64,000 bases of DNA from NCBI RefSeq assembly GCF_017114985.1, contig NZ_JABXKP010000100.1, forward strand, positions 200,216 to 264,215, in the 5' to 3' direction. Under the pieces are notes generated by a model. That model did not search any database. It was not told the origin of the DNA and saw only the letters and a program-made list of their open reading frames with translations. Shown here piece after piece: positions 16,272 through 24,981 of this stretch (its first letter is position 1; the number at the start of each line of letters is the position of its first letter). This DNA is from Nostoc sp. JL33 (GTDB taxonomy: Bacteria; Cyanobacteriota; Cyanobacteriia; Cyanobacteriales; Nostocaceae). The translations under genes and the position numbers were made by a program.

Positions 16272-17132
16272 ATGATCGTCTGCCCTAATTGCAATCATCC
16301 CAACCCTGATGGCGCTGTCCAGTGTGAAGCTTGCTATACACCCTTACCTGCGACTACTAACTGTCCCAGTTGTGGGGCAACTGTGCAGGCAGATGCTGCA
16401 TTCTGCGGTCAGTGTGGCTATAACCTTCACTCCGCAGGAGTTCCACACGTTCATACTGCGGTAGCTGCAACAGTTACTCCCGATATTCCTGTGGAAGTAC
16501 CGCCGTTAGTTCCACCCGATCCACTGTTAGAACTTTTACAACCAGATGCCTTGGGAATGAGCGAATCTACTAACTCACATCCTCCCAGTTCATCTTTACC
16601 ACCAACAGAGATGGCAGTTCCCCCAGTAGCTCCGCCACAGGTATCTGTTATAGAAAGCAGCCCCCCAGAACCAACGCCAACCGTCGCAGCTCAACCCGTA
16701 GTCTTTGAAAAAAGTATTCCTACTCCACCACCTTTGGAATCAGCGCCAGCCTCCCAAGCCGAAGTAAAACCAGCACCAACTGCTTCCAAAACGCAATTGC
16801 AGCAGGTTACAGCGCGATTAATCTACGTTCAAAGCGATCGCATAATTGAATTGCCGCAAAATCTCTCTGTGATTCATATCGGCAAGCCCAATGATCGGAT
16901 TCCCCCAGATATAGATGTTTCAGGATTTCCCAATTCAGAAATTGTCTCGCGGATTCATGCAGATATTCGCGTCGAGGGAGACGCTCACTATGTAGAGGAT
17001 GTGGGAAGTTCTAATGGCACTTACATTAATAATTCGCCGCTTTTACCGGGGAATCGTCACCGTTTGCGTCCAGGCGATCGCATCAGCTTGGGTAAAGGAG
17101 ACTTGATGACATTCCTGTTTCAACTTGCTTAA
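16272..17132 (+). CDS. Zinc-ribbon and FHA domain protein
   Basis: This 286-residue protein has three parts. Residues 1-52 hold two CxxC...CxxC zinc ribbons (CPNC/CEAC and CPSC/CGQC). Residues 55-185 are a Pro/Ala-rich linker. Residues 195-285 are an FHA domain with the phosphothreonine-binding features SRIH and GSSNGTYINN. It should bind a protein phosphorylated on threonine, and a Ser/Thr kinase lies 6 kb away, but no direct link is shown. It has no membrane segment. Confidence 0.88.
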   Translation: MIVCPNCNHPNPDGAVQCEACYTPLPATTNCPSCGATVQADAAFCGQCGYNLHSAGVPHVHTAVAATVTPDIPVEVPPLVPPDPLLELLQPDALGMSESTNSHPPSSSLPPTEMAVPPVAPPQVSVIESSPPEPTPTVAAQPVVFEKSIPTPPPLESAPASQAEVKPAPTASKTQLQQVTARLIYVQSDRIIELPQNLSVIHIGKPNDRIPPDIDVSGFPNSEIVSRIHADIRVEGDAHYVEDVGSSNGTYINNSPLLPGNRHRLRPGDRISLGKGDLMTFLFQLA

Positions 17133-17225
17133 CTGATTCTCGATCAATTGTGACATGAGTCTAGGCATTTTCTGCCCATCCTCCAGCATCCATTTTGGAG
17201 GATAAACAAATAAACCGCATCAAAC

Positions 17226-17280
17226 AAGCGACGGATAACTATGTTGTTCTTGATAGCGCCATAGTTTAAAGCCGTCGCTT
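17226..17280. other. Nested hairpin in the spacer after the FHA gene
   Basis: AAGCGACGG (17226-17234) pairs perfectly with CCGTCGCTT (17272-17280), and inside it AACTATG (17237-17243) pairs with CATAGTT (17260-17266). No T-run follows. It could be a dispersed palindrome, an RNA element or a processing site. The rest of the 294 bp spacer holds heptamer repeats of AAAATCT. Confidence 0.4.
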
Positions 17281-17425
17281 CGATGTGCGAATTGTTGCAT
17301 TGCCCAACAACTCCATTACCTTAATAGTTACACTAGGATGGGTAAAATCTAAAATTGAATCCCCCCAAATTCATCTGTGGGGAAAATCTAAAATCTAAAA
17401 TCTAAAATTCAAAATAGAGTGACCG

Positions 17426-18169
17426 ATGAGGGAAGCAAACAAAAATTTTAAAACCTTGCTCACCAAAGAAGCCCCGCCAGTTGTTGAACGCATGGGGCTA
17501 AGGTGGCTAATTGCAGCCGCGATCGCAACTGCTTTACTGTGGCAAGTACCAGGAGGTGATTATATCTTATACCCATTTACGATCCTAGCAACCTGGTTTC
17601 ATGAAATGGGTCACGGCTTAATGGCACTCCTCTTAGGGGGACAGTTTCAGAAATTAGAGATTTTTAGCAATGGTTCCGGTGTCGCAACTTATGGCATCCG
17701 TTCCTCATTCGGGACAATTGGCCCGGCAATAGTCGCAGCCGCAGGGCCAATGGGGCCGCCTCTTGCTGGTGCAGCTTTGATTCTGGCTTCCCGCAGTTTT
17801 ACAACAGCAACTCTCTGTTTAAAAATATTAGGGAGTTTTTTGCTGTTTTCCACATTAATTTGGGTACGTTCCTGGTTTGGATTGGTGGCAATTCCCTTAC
17901 TGGGTTTAATAATCTTGGGTATTGCTCTGAGAGCACCTCGCTGGGCACAAGGGTTTGTTATTCAATTTCTGGGTGTACAAGCTTGTGTGAGTACGTACCA
18001 TCAACTTGATTATCTATTTAGTAGTTCTGCTGGCCCCCTTGGACTCTCTGATACAGCGCAAATGCAGCGATATTTGCTTTTACCTTACTGGTTTTGGGGC
18101 GGGTTAATGGCGATCGCATCTCTGGTAATTTTAGTCCAAAGTCTTGGCGTTGCCTATCGTTCAAAGTAA
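17426..18169 (+). CDS. M50-like integral membrane metallopeptidase
   Basis: This 247-residue protein has about six hydrophobic helices. The second carries FHEMGHGLMALLLGG, a zinc-binding HExxH motif (HEMGH) as in M50 intramembrane proteases. The usual second motif (LDGG/NxxPxxxLDG) is not clear, so activity is uncertain; related cyanobacterial proteins are annotated as M50 family. The stop codon overlaps the ATG of the next small frame (TAATG). The 3' end is duplicated at 18612-18651. Confidence 0.75.
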   Translation: MREANKNFKTLLTKEAPPVVERMGLRWLIAAAIATALLWQVPGGDYILYPFTILATWFHEMGHGLMALLLGGQFQKLEIFSNGSGVATYGIRSSFGTIGPAIVAAAGPMGPPLAGAALILASRSFTTATLCLKILGSFLLFSTLIWVRSWFGLVAIPLLGLIILGIALRAPRWAQGFVIQFLGVQACVSTYHQLDYLFSSSAGPLGLSDTAQMQRYLLLPYWFWGGLMAIASLVILVQSLGVAYRSK

Positions 18170-18354
18170 TGAGTAAGAGACACCATCAAAAGGCGATTGA
18201 ATCTTTAGCTCAAAGAATTACTGAACATCAAGAAAAGATGAGACTGGAATCAGAGAAGAGTTTTCCTGACGAAGGTTTAATTAAGCATTAGGAAAAAGAG
18301 ATTCGTGCTTTTGACAAGGCAATCCAACAAGCGCGTAAAAGATTGGGACAATGA
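18169..18354 (+). pseudogene. Small charged protein interrupted by an amber codon
   Basis: The ATG overlaps the stop of the M50-like gene. The first 40 residues (MSKRHHQKAIESLAQRITEH onward) are helical and charged. A TAG at 18289-18291 interrupts the frame, which then continues in phase for 20 more codons (EKEIRAFDKAIQQARKRLGQ) to TGA 18352-18354. The TAG sits where a TGG (Trp) codon would restore one 61-residue protein, so this looks like a recent nonsense mutation. The function is unknown. Confidence 0.6.
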
Positions 18355-18407
18355 ATATGTAGATTAGCGATCGCCATCTTGCAATCACGAATTCAACGCT
18401 CAGTACC

Positions 18408-18611
18408 TTGATTGCTGAATTAGGTACAGAATGCCTGAAAGTACAAGCCTTAGTTAACCAATTACAGTTACCTAGTTTAACTGCTAACCAACAAGCTGAA
18501 ATTCTCGCAGAACTCCTAGCTGCTGCGGTTCATCTGCATAATCATTCTGACGAAGATTTTCAGATGCTAATTACTGAAGAAATGGAAAATTTGCCTGATG
18601 ATCAGGATTGA
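18408..18611 (+). CDS. Small acidic helical protein, 67 residues
   Basis: The frame is open from 18363 and has no ATG; TTG 18408 is the first plausible start and the true start is uncertain. The product is acidic and helical (AEILAELLAAAVHLHNHSDE) and ends with ENLPDDQD. It follows the interrupted charged protein by 54 bp. The acidic/basic pairing of two adjacent tiny genes recalls toxin-antitoxin modules, but no family is recognised. Confidence 0.45.
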   Translation: MIAELGTECLKVQALVNQLQLPSLTANQQAEILAELLAAAVHLHNHSDEDFQMLITEEMENLPDDQD

Positions 18612-18651
18612 CTGGTGATTTTAGTCCAAAGTCTTCGCGTTACCTATCCTT
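18612..18651 (+). repeat. Copy of the M50-like gene's 3' end
   Basis: These 40 bases match 18122-18161, the last codons of the M50-like gene, at 36 of 40 positions. They still read in frame as LVILVQSLRVTYP followed by TAG, against LVILVQSLGVAYRSK in the gene. With the original they form direct repeats 490 bp apart that bracket the two small frames. Confidence 0.8.
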
Positions 18652-18704
18652 AGGCGTACATGAATTTGCAGATTGGCGTTGGTATAGCGATCGCCAAGGA
18701 TTAC

Positions 18705-19709
18705 CTAAGCTGACGGTTGAGCGCGAATTTCATTGGCGCAAGGACGACCATGTTCAACATCAGCAATATTAGCAAAAGTTGTTTCTGCAATATTGTGGAG
18801 AGCTTCTGCTGTAAAAAAGGCTTGATGTCCGGTAATTAGTACATTGGGGAACGTTGTCAGACGCTGGAAAATATCATCTTGAATAATTTCGCCAGACAAA
18901 TCCTCAAAGAACAATTCCGATTCTTGTTCGTAGACATCCACACCAAGATAGCCAATTTTACCAGACTTCAATCCCTCAATCACTGCTTGGGTATCAATCA
19001 GCGCTCCTCGGCTAGTGTTAATTAGCATCACGCCTGGCTTAATCTGTTCTATAGCCTCAGCGTTAATCAAGTGATGCGTTTCCGGAATCAGAGGGCAATG
19101 CAGGGAAATAATATCGGAGTTGGCAAATAGCTCAGGTAGTTCTACATACTTTCCACCTAGCGCCTCCAATTCGGGATTGCGATAAACGTCATAGGCGAGT
19201 AGTTCACAGCCAAACCCTTTCATAATCTGTCCTAAAATCAGACCGATTTTGCCGGTGCCGATAATCCCGACTGTGCGCTCATGCAAATTAAATCCCAACA
19301 GTCCATCTAGGGAAAAATTGCCTTCTCGGACACGGTTATAAGCACGATGAATTTTGCGATTCAAGCTTAAAATCAATCCCACAGCATGTTCTGCTACCCC
19401 GTAGGGTGAATAGGCGGGAACACGCACAACGGTAATTCCTAAGTCTCCTGCGGCTTGTAAGTCTACATTGTTAAACCCTGCACACCGGAGGACAACCAGC
19501 CGAGTTCCCCCTGAGGCGAGAATTTCTAAAGTTGGGGCATCAACCTGATCATGGACAAATACGCAAACCGCCGGAAATCCGGCGGCGAGAATAGCCGTAT
19601 CCCGGTTTAAACGGGGTTCAAAAAACACTAACTCGTGTTGGGTGGGAGAATTTGCAACTGACAAAAACTGCCGATCATAGACTTTTGTACTGAAGACTGC
19701 TACTTTCAT
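18705..19709 (-). CDS. D-lactate dehydrogenase-type 2-hydroxyacid dehydrogenase
   Basis: A 334-residue NAD-dependent enzyme. The start is placed at ATG 19709 (MKVAVFSTKVYDRQF), the family start, not at the TTG 12 bp upstream. The Rossmann motif GTGKIGLILGQIMKGFG is near residue 150, the NTSRGALIDT segment near 233, and the C-terminal GHQAFFTAEAL has the catalytic histidine. It matches the LdhA/Ddh group that reduces pyruvate to D-lactate in fermentation, though related 2-hydroxyacids are possible. Confidence 0.9.
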   Translation of the reverse strand: MKVAVFSTKVYDRQFLSVANSPTQHELVFFEPRLNRDTAILAAGFPAVCVFVHDQVDAPTLEILASGGTRLVVLRCAGFNNVDLQAAGDLGITVVRVPAYSPYGVAEHAVGLILSLNRKIHRAYNRVREGNFSLDGLLGFNLHERTVGIIGTGKIGLILGQIMKGFGCELLAYDVYRNPELEALGGKYVELPELFANSDIISLHCPLIPETHHLINAEAIEQIKPGVMLINTSRGALIDTQAVIEGLKSGKIGYLGVDVYEQESELFFEDLSGEIIQDDIFQRLTTFPNVLITGHQAFFTAEALHNIAETTFANIADVEHGRPCANEIRAQPSA

Positions 19710-19979
19710 GCAAAACCTCAAGCTGTATGCTGCACGGTATTCGACTAGATAATAACTTGGCAGTTAGAAAAGCGATGTCTACGACGAGCGTAGCTGCGGC
19801 ATCTTTGAAGATTGTCAGTCAACCAAGTTAGAAACTGTAAGCTAATTTCTGCCCAAGGCTATCCATCTATGGAGTGTTTGTCCATATCTTGAAAATTAAG
19901 CTCTTTTATTACTCTGAAAAAATCAAATATTTGTAGGTTGGGTTGAACATTCGTGTTACCCAACAAAATCAATCTTGGT

Positions 19980-20128
19980 GTTGGCTTACCCTGCTCGAAG
20001 CCAACTACGTTCCTCAAACGCCACTTGCAAGGCTAATCGGGAAACCGCACCTGTAGCAGTGACTCCCCAACAAGAGCCTACGCCTAGATTTATAAAAACT
20101 AATCAGAAACATTGGTTTCTGATTTTTA
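19980..20128 (+). ncRNA. Candidate small RNA ending at an orphan terminator
   Basis: In a 1.1 kb spacer with no plus-strand gene there is a perfect hairpin (GTTGGCTT 19980-19987 with AAGCCAAC 19998-20005), an unstructured middle, and then a perfect factor-independent terminator at 20101-20128. A terminator with no gene before it suggests a non-coding transcript. The family was not recognised and the 5' end is a guess. Confidence 0.4.
20101..20128 (+). terminator. Factor-independent terminator
   Basis: AATCAGAAAC (20101-20110) pairs perfectly with GTTTCTGATT (20115-20124) around a 4-base loop and runs into a T-rich tail (TTTTTATC overlapping the stem end). The orientation is plus strand. Confidence 0.7.
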
Positions 20129-20153
20129 TCTCGTGAGAGTCATAAAAGAGCGC

Positions 20154-20241
20154 TTTTAAATAATGGAACGCAAGAATCTTCTCTTCTTAGGCTTCGCCCA
20201 ACAATTCCATTTTCCAAAATTTAAAATCTAAAATTCGGTGA
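20154..20241 (+). repeat. 88-bp repeat, inverted copy at 24162-24249
   Basis: The 88 bases are the reverse complement of 24162-24249 with only two mismatches (a TT/AA change in the middle). The repeat begins TTTTAAATAATGGAACGC and ends with AAAATCT-type heptamers and ATTCGGTGA. Confidence 0.85.
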
Positions 20242-20254
20242 CACAAGAGGGATA

Positions 20255-20401
20255 ATATCATGTCCGCTTGATTGCTTATTAAACCCGAAGAACCCCAAAG
20301 AGCCAAAGCTACGCTTTGTCTCCCCTCCCCGCTTGCGGGGAGGGGTTAGGGGTGGGGTGTAATGACTGTGGTTAGCATAACTAATTATGCGGACATGATA
20401 T
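20255..20401. mobile_element. 147-bp MITE-like element
   Basis: The ends are perfect 13-bp inverted repeats, ATATCATGTCCGC at 20255-20267 and GCGGACATGATAT at 20389-20401, with weaker similarity continuing inward. An 11-bp perfect hairpin (CCCCTCCCCGC/GCGGGGAGGGG) is nested inside. There is no coding capacity. The spacer after it, to 20788, holds nothing supported. Confidence 0.7.
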
Positions 20402-20788
20402 AAGAGGTTGTTTTAAAAGTCCCAAAAGGGAATGGCATTATATAAAAGCCCAAAGGCTTGTGTTGCCTGGTTAAGAATCTTAAGACTCTTAATGTATGAC
20501 CAGAGGCTCTCTCTGCCTGTGGTCAAGAAAGAGGAGGCTCTTAACAAGCCAGGGCAAGGGCTGTATCTTAACTTAGTGCCATTCGTCCCAGAAGGTATAA
20601 TCTTGTGGTTCTAACTTGAATCAACTACAACGAAAAAACAAGGTTTCAGCCATGTACTGAGATGCTTCGCTGTACTCACCATGAGAGTAAAAGACTCTTT
20701 TAAAACATCCTCTAATCAATTGCTAATATATTGTTGGCGATAAAAGCTTATTGCCAATCTTAGGTGTTTGTTTTAGAGGTGATCTTGG

Positions 20789-21652
20789 TTAACCTGATGA
20801 TTTAGATAACTGCCAGAGTTGGATTTGATAACAGAGATGGCGATCAAAAATGCTGCGTGCTGCTAAACCCTCGACAATCGGCTTTTCCAGCCAGCGTTTG
20901 AACGCTAAACGACCGAGTGCGTGTATTGGTGGGACTGCGATCGCTACAACATCAGCAATATATTTGATGGTAGTCAGTCCAAAAGTACGAAAGTTATCAA
21001 GACACAAGTCAATCGTTGGCGCAATTTGGCTGGAGATGTCCTCTGTCTTTATTAACTTAAATCCAGCCTGCTCTAACGCTTCCTGAAGCTCGCTAGCGAC
21101 ATGACAATTAGAGAAAATGCCCTCTCGATATTCAGGATCAGAACGCATCATATCCGCAAGCAATAGGTAGCCACCACTACTTAATACACGAGCTGCACCC
21201 TGAGCTAAATCGTCAGCAGCAATATATTGGCTGCTTTCACTGAACAGAACTAGGTCATAGGAGTTTGAGGTGTGAAAATCTTCAAATCTGGTTAAGTAGA
21301 AAGGTACTTGAGAGTTGGTATTCTTGATAAACTTTTCTTGTTGGATTGCATCGGGTGCTAATCCCTCAACGTCAAAACCGCGATCGCACAAATATGCTGC
21401 GTTACCACCAATACCACAGCCTACGTCAAGCACAGTTTTTGTACCCTCTGGAATGAAACTGAAAAGCTTGACTGCATAGGCAACTTGCGCCGCACGCATC
21501 CGAGTTATGGTCAATTCCTCACCCACAGCAGGTAGTGGCTCCCAATATCCGTAATGGAGATAGGGGGAATTTGTCAGTCCCATGTAATAGTCTATCGCCG
21601 CATTTTGGTAGCGCGTTGGTTTGGGAATGTTGATTGATTTTGATTTGAGCAT
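20789..21652 (-). CDS. SAM-dependent methyltransferase
   Basis: A 287-residue class I methyltransferase. Motif I is VLDVGCGIGGNAAYL (about residues 88-102), followed by the acidic-loop region DRGFDVEGLAPD. The N-terminal YYMGLTNSPYLHYGYWEP resembles the start of tocopherol and sterol-type small-molecule methyltransferases and of other cyanobacterial metabolite methyltransferases. The C-terminal part (DNFRTFGLTTIKYIAD) may bind the substrate, which cannot be named. It is a single gene on the minus strand. Confidence 0.85.
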   Translation of the reverse strand: MLKSKSINIPKPTRYQNAAIDYYMGLTNSPYLHYGYWEPLPAVGEELTITRMRAAQVAYAVKLFSFIPEGTKTVLDVGCGIGGNAAYLCDRGFDVEGLAPDAIQQEKFIKNTNSQVPFYLTRFEDFHTSNSYDLVLFSESSQYIAADDLAQGAARVLSSGGYLLLADMMRSDPEYREGIFSNCHVASELQEALEQAGFKLIKTEDISSQIAPTIDLCLDNFRTFGLTTIKYIADVVAIAVPPIHALGRLAFKRWLEKPIVEGLAARSIFDRHLCYQIQLWQLSKSSG

Positions 21653-21874
21653 TGATGGATAAAGTAAGTTTTAGGGTATTATACTAGGTTGAAATTCTGA
21701 CCAACGTTTGCAAAGTTGTTCGTAACCCATTACCAGTATTGGCGTTCTTGGAGCATTCCGTTACGCAGATAAAGCAATAATGTTATAGTAATATAGGGAA
21801 TACGCCAAAATTTCCCTTCATTCTCACGGCATTTGAATATACAATAGATACTCAAATGTGTAAATGATATAGCT

Positions 21875-21959
21875 GGAGAGGTGTCCGAGTGGTTGATGGT
21901 GACGCACTCGAAATGCGTTTTGGGGAAACTCAACGGGAGTTCGAATCTCCCCCTCTCCG
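21875..21959 (+). tRNA. tRNA-Ser(CGA)
   Basis: An 85-nt class II tRNA. Acceptor GGAGAGG pairs with CCTCTCC, with discriminator G. The anticodon arm is ACGCA CTCGAAA TGCGT with anticodon CGA. A long variable arm and a T-arm GGGAG TTCGAAT CTCCC follow. CCA is not encoded. It decodes UCG. The remainder of the spacer 21653-21874 holds nothing recognised. Confidence 0.96.
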
Positions 21960-22014
21960 TTCAAAAAAATTTCCGAATGTCAACTAAAATCCTAAATTCA
22001 AAATCTCAAATTGA

Positions 22015-23643
22015 CTAATTATTGTCATCTTGGAGATTTTCTTTGGATTGCTGATCATTTTGGGGTTGACTATTAGGCAGTAAATTTTGCTTTTCTAGTG
22101 TTGGTACTACTACACCAGAAGGATCTGACTGTTTGGATTGCGTTGGTGGTACTGCTGGGATGACCACAGGCTTTGACGGATTCACAGGTTGGGGGGAGGT
22201 AGAATCTGGACTAGAAGCGGGTAAGTTATTTTGTGGCAATGGTGCAGGGGAGGCTTTACGAGATGACCGGATCGCCCGTAGTTTTTCCACTAGTGAGGGT
22301 GTGGGGGAAACGTTAGGTGAAGGTGAAGGTGGGGATTTTTCGGAATCGCCGCGTTGCGATTCTCCTCTAGGGCTGCTGGTGGAAGATTCTTCTTGGGAAG
22401 TCCGACGATTGCGCCGACGCTGCCTAGAATTAGAGACAGGTGGTGATTCGGTTCTTGAGGTGGTATTAGTCTCTTCACCCGGAGATGAAGATTTACTATC
22501 GAAGCTAGGCACTTTCGCGGGTGCTTCTTTAGTTGGCTGTTCAAAAAGTGGCTTTGCGGTTGGCTGCGGCTGAGATTTGGGTAACATGCTCGTGATCCCA
22601 AAACCTGCTGTAGCAGCAACTAGGGCTACACCTATACCAATAAATATTTTAGATGATCCCAGTTTTTTAGCCAGTACAGTTTCCTTGGCGATGCCTGGGT
22701 TGGGCTGCGCCAACGCAGATCGTCTATGAATGGGATTTTGGGCAGTTTTCCCAATTAAAGTTGCTGCTTGCTGGGCAGATAGATTGACAGTTGGCACTGC
22801 GTAAGTGGCTAAGGCTTGCGGTGTCAGATTCTCCTCATTTCCAGGTAGCAGTTGTAACCACTCAGCAACTGTCGCTGGCCGAAAACGAGATTCCACCGCC
22901 ATACCGCGCATTACCGCCTGGTTGACAGCAGCACTCAAGTGTGGTTGCAGTTCGCGGGGGGAAGGCATTTGCTCGCGATCGCGCAATAATGCTGGCATCG
23001 GAACTTGGGCTGTCAACAGCGCATATAAGGTTGCTGCTAAACCATAAACATCCGTGGCGGGTGTGCGCGATGCTTGCGTCAAATACTGCTCAATTGGAGA
23101 ATAGCCCTCAGAAACCAGACCCGTGTGAGTCTGCCTGACACCACCATTAAATTCCCTGGCAATGCCAAAATCAATCAGTACTACTTGCTGCGTTCCCAGG
23201 CGTTGGATAATATTATCTGGTTTGACATCCCGGTGCAGCAAACCATTGTTATGTACTACCTGCAAGGCTGCCCCAATTTGCCGGATGTAATGAATTGCTG
23301 TGGCTTCTGACATTGGTATTCCAGGTAATACAAATGCGTCTCCCAAGGTTTCGCCACGAATGTATTCCATCACCATGTAAGGTAGTCCATCTTCGACAAA
23401 AAAATCGCTGACTCGGACTATATTTGGGTGGATACACGTAGCTAATCGTCTGGCTTCATCTTGGAATTGGCGCTCGAATTTGGCAAAATCAGGATGTTGT
23501 CGCAGCCGTTCATTGATGGTTTTCATCACCACCTCCTGACCCAAGTAGTGATGGGTAGCTTTAAACGTAATGCCAAAGCCACCCCGCCCTATTTCTTGGA
23601 TTAGGGTATATTTTCCATCCTGCAAAATTGTGCCTGCTAACAT
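22015..23643 (-). CDS. Serine/threonine protein kinase with a membrane anchor and Pro/Ser-rich tail
   Basis: The start is placed at ATG 23643 (MLAGTILQDGKY), the usual opening of this cyanobacterial kinase group, giving 542 residues. The kinase domain spans about 10-265: glycine loop GRGGFG, Lys41, HRD at 136-138 and DFG at 157-159. A transmembrane helix lies near 331-353 and a long extracytoplasmic Ser/Pro/Gln-rich tail follows, with no sensor domain recognised. Residues 309-318 are encoded by a dispersed 30-bp repeat. The target is unknown. Confidence 0.93.
   Translation of the reverse strand: MLAGTILQDGKYTLIQEIGRGGFGITFKATHHYLGQEVVMKTINERLRQHPDFAKFERQFQDEARRLATCIHPNIVRVSDFFVEDGLPYMVMEYIRGETLGDAFVLPGIPMSEATAIHYIRQIGAALQVVHNNGLLHRDVKPDNIIQRLGTQQVVLIDFGIAREFNGGVRQTHTGLVSEGYSPIEQYLTQASRTPATDVYGLAATLYALLTAQVPMPALLRDREQMPSPRELQPHLSAAVNQAVMRGMAVESRFRPATVAEWLQLLPGNEENLTPQALATYAVPTVNLSAQQAATLIGKTAQNPIHRRSALAQPNPGIAKETVLAKKLGSSKIFIGIGVALVAATAGFGITSMLPKSQPQPTAKPLFEQPTKEAPAKVPSFDSKSSSPGEETNTTSRTESPPVSNSRQRRRNRRTSQEESSTSSPRGESQRGDSEKSPPSPSPNVSPTPSLVEKLRAIRSSRKASPAPLPQNNLPASSPDSTSPQPVNPSKPVVIPAVPPTQSKQSDPSGVVVPTLEKQNLLPNSQPQNDQQSKENLQDDNN
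22688..22717 (-). repeat. 30-bp dispersed repeat inside the kinase gene
   Basis: Identical to 24852-24881 over 30 bases (core CCTGGGTTGGGCTGCGCCAA). Here it is translated as ALAQPNPGIA between the kinase domain and the membrane helix. Confidence 0.85.
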
Positions 23644-24104
23644 AGAGAGTCCTGAGCCTTGAGTGAGCAGATAACTAGCGAGTTCTGAGTTTTTAAGAGA
23701 TTTCCAAAAATTTTCCCATATTTTTATCAAGCAGAGTTCATACCTGTTTATGCTACGGGATAATTTGGTTGTTGGAACTCTCCAAGTGAGAAAGACCTAC
23801 CCATGATCACAAAAGTTTTATCTTTTTCATAGGATAACGCGGGAGTCAAGAAATCCTGAAGTAGGAAACAGGCTCAAGCTATCTTCACTCCGTGATATCA
23901 TGGAGGAAGAACTACTAGACACGCTACTTGCTACAAGCCAAAGAGCAATTCAGTAATCTTTATAATTAGATAAAGAGATCAGGTAGACAAGAAAGAATTG
24001 TTGAGCAAGTTTCTGGGCATCAACGACTATAGGAATCATAACAATAACTTAATAATTAATCATTAACTAATATTTTAATTTAGAAAAGTTGCTGTAAAAA
24101 TTTG

Positions 24105-24484
24105 ATATATAGCGGTTCTCCGTCTTTGTGAGGTACTCTAACCCCACCCCCAACGCCCTACTCACCGAATTTTAGATTTTAAATTTTGGAAAATGGAATT
24201 GTTGGGCGTTGCCTAAGAAGAGAAGATTCTTGCGTTCCATTATTTAAAAAGGTTCCAGAGCAAGCTTTCTTTAAACGCGAGAATAATTCTTTAATCCGTC
24301 TTGGAAAGTTTGCTCAAGTCGGCAGAGCCGCAAGAGCAACTTTCCGCAAAATCTAAAATTAAATGACTTGCCCCTGACTTGATTGCTGGGGTCAATCTAA
24401 AATCTAAAATCCAAAATCCAAAATTGTGTGACTTGCGAGGAGGGGGCTATGATGTACCTCATGTGATTAGGAAATGCTATATAT
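24105..24484. mobile_element. 380-bp element with imperfect 30-bp inverted ends
   Basis: Left end ATATATAGC at 24105 and right end GCTATATAT at 24476-24484 are inverted. The pairing resumes further in with TGAGGTAC (left) against GTACCTCA (right, from 24454). No transposase frame is present, so it is a non-autonomous element or the shell of a decayed one. It contains the 88-bp repeat. The rest of the spacer 23644-24981 holds no supported gene. Confidence 0.55.
24162..24249 (-). repeat. 88-bp repeat, inverted copy of 20154-20241
   Basis: Reverse complement of 20154-20241 with two mismatches. It lies inside the 380-bp element; the partner copy lies next to the 147-bp MITE. Confidence 0.85.
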
Positions 24485-24851
24485 ATGTGGGATTATTTTC
24501 AGGATAAAATGAAGAGTTAATAACCAGTCTATTTCGGATATTTTAGTGAAAGGCGACTCCATTTATTAGCAAATCTTTAAGGGATTTCCTTGGTTAATTT
24601 TTGAACAGCGACCAAGTGCAGCGAATTTATTTGGATGAGTTAGGGACTCCTAATTAGCAGCCAATAGCGATCAATTTAATGCAATTGACAATCGCTTCAG
24701 CAAAAGCGATCGCAAAGCAAGCTCGTCTATTAATTGATGTTAATTTATGCTACTGCTTGCTGGAGTCCAACGGGACTGATGGTGGTTCCAATCTGAGATT
24801 GCAAACGTTGTTGGGGTATCTGATCGATGAGTATAGCACCAGATAATTGCA

Positions 24852-24881
24852 GCGATGCCTGGGTTGGGCTGCGCCAACGCA
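24852..24881 (+). repeat. 30-bp dispersed repeat before the LpxB-related gene
   Basis: Identical to 22688-22717. It forms part of an upstream extension of the next reading frame, which is one reason for choosing the later start. Confidence 0.85.
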
Positions 24882-24981
24882 CAATCATCGGTTGGACTTG
24901 GTATACTACATTCAATTTCGCCGATTTCCCTATTTATACCTCTTAGCCAAACAGACAGTTAATTTTGATGTTTTATTTCTT

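Noticed and set aside
20432..20614. A 60-codon plus-strand frame after the 147-bp MITE
   Set aside because: Composition is not protein-like, there is no ribosome site, and it overlaps palindromic repeat sequence.
22133..22573. A 146-codon plus-strand frame inside the kinase gene
   Set aside because: It is the antisense of the Ser/Pro-rich kinase tail; biased composition opens the opposite strand.
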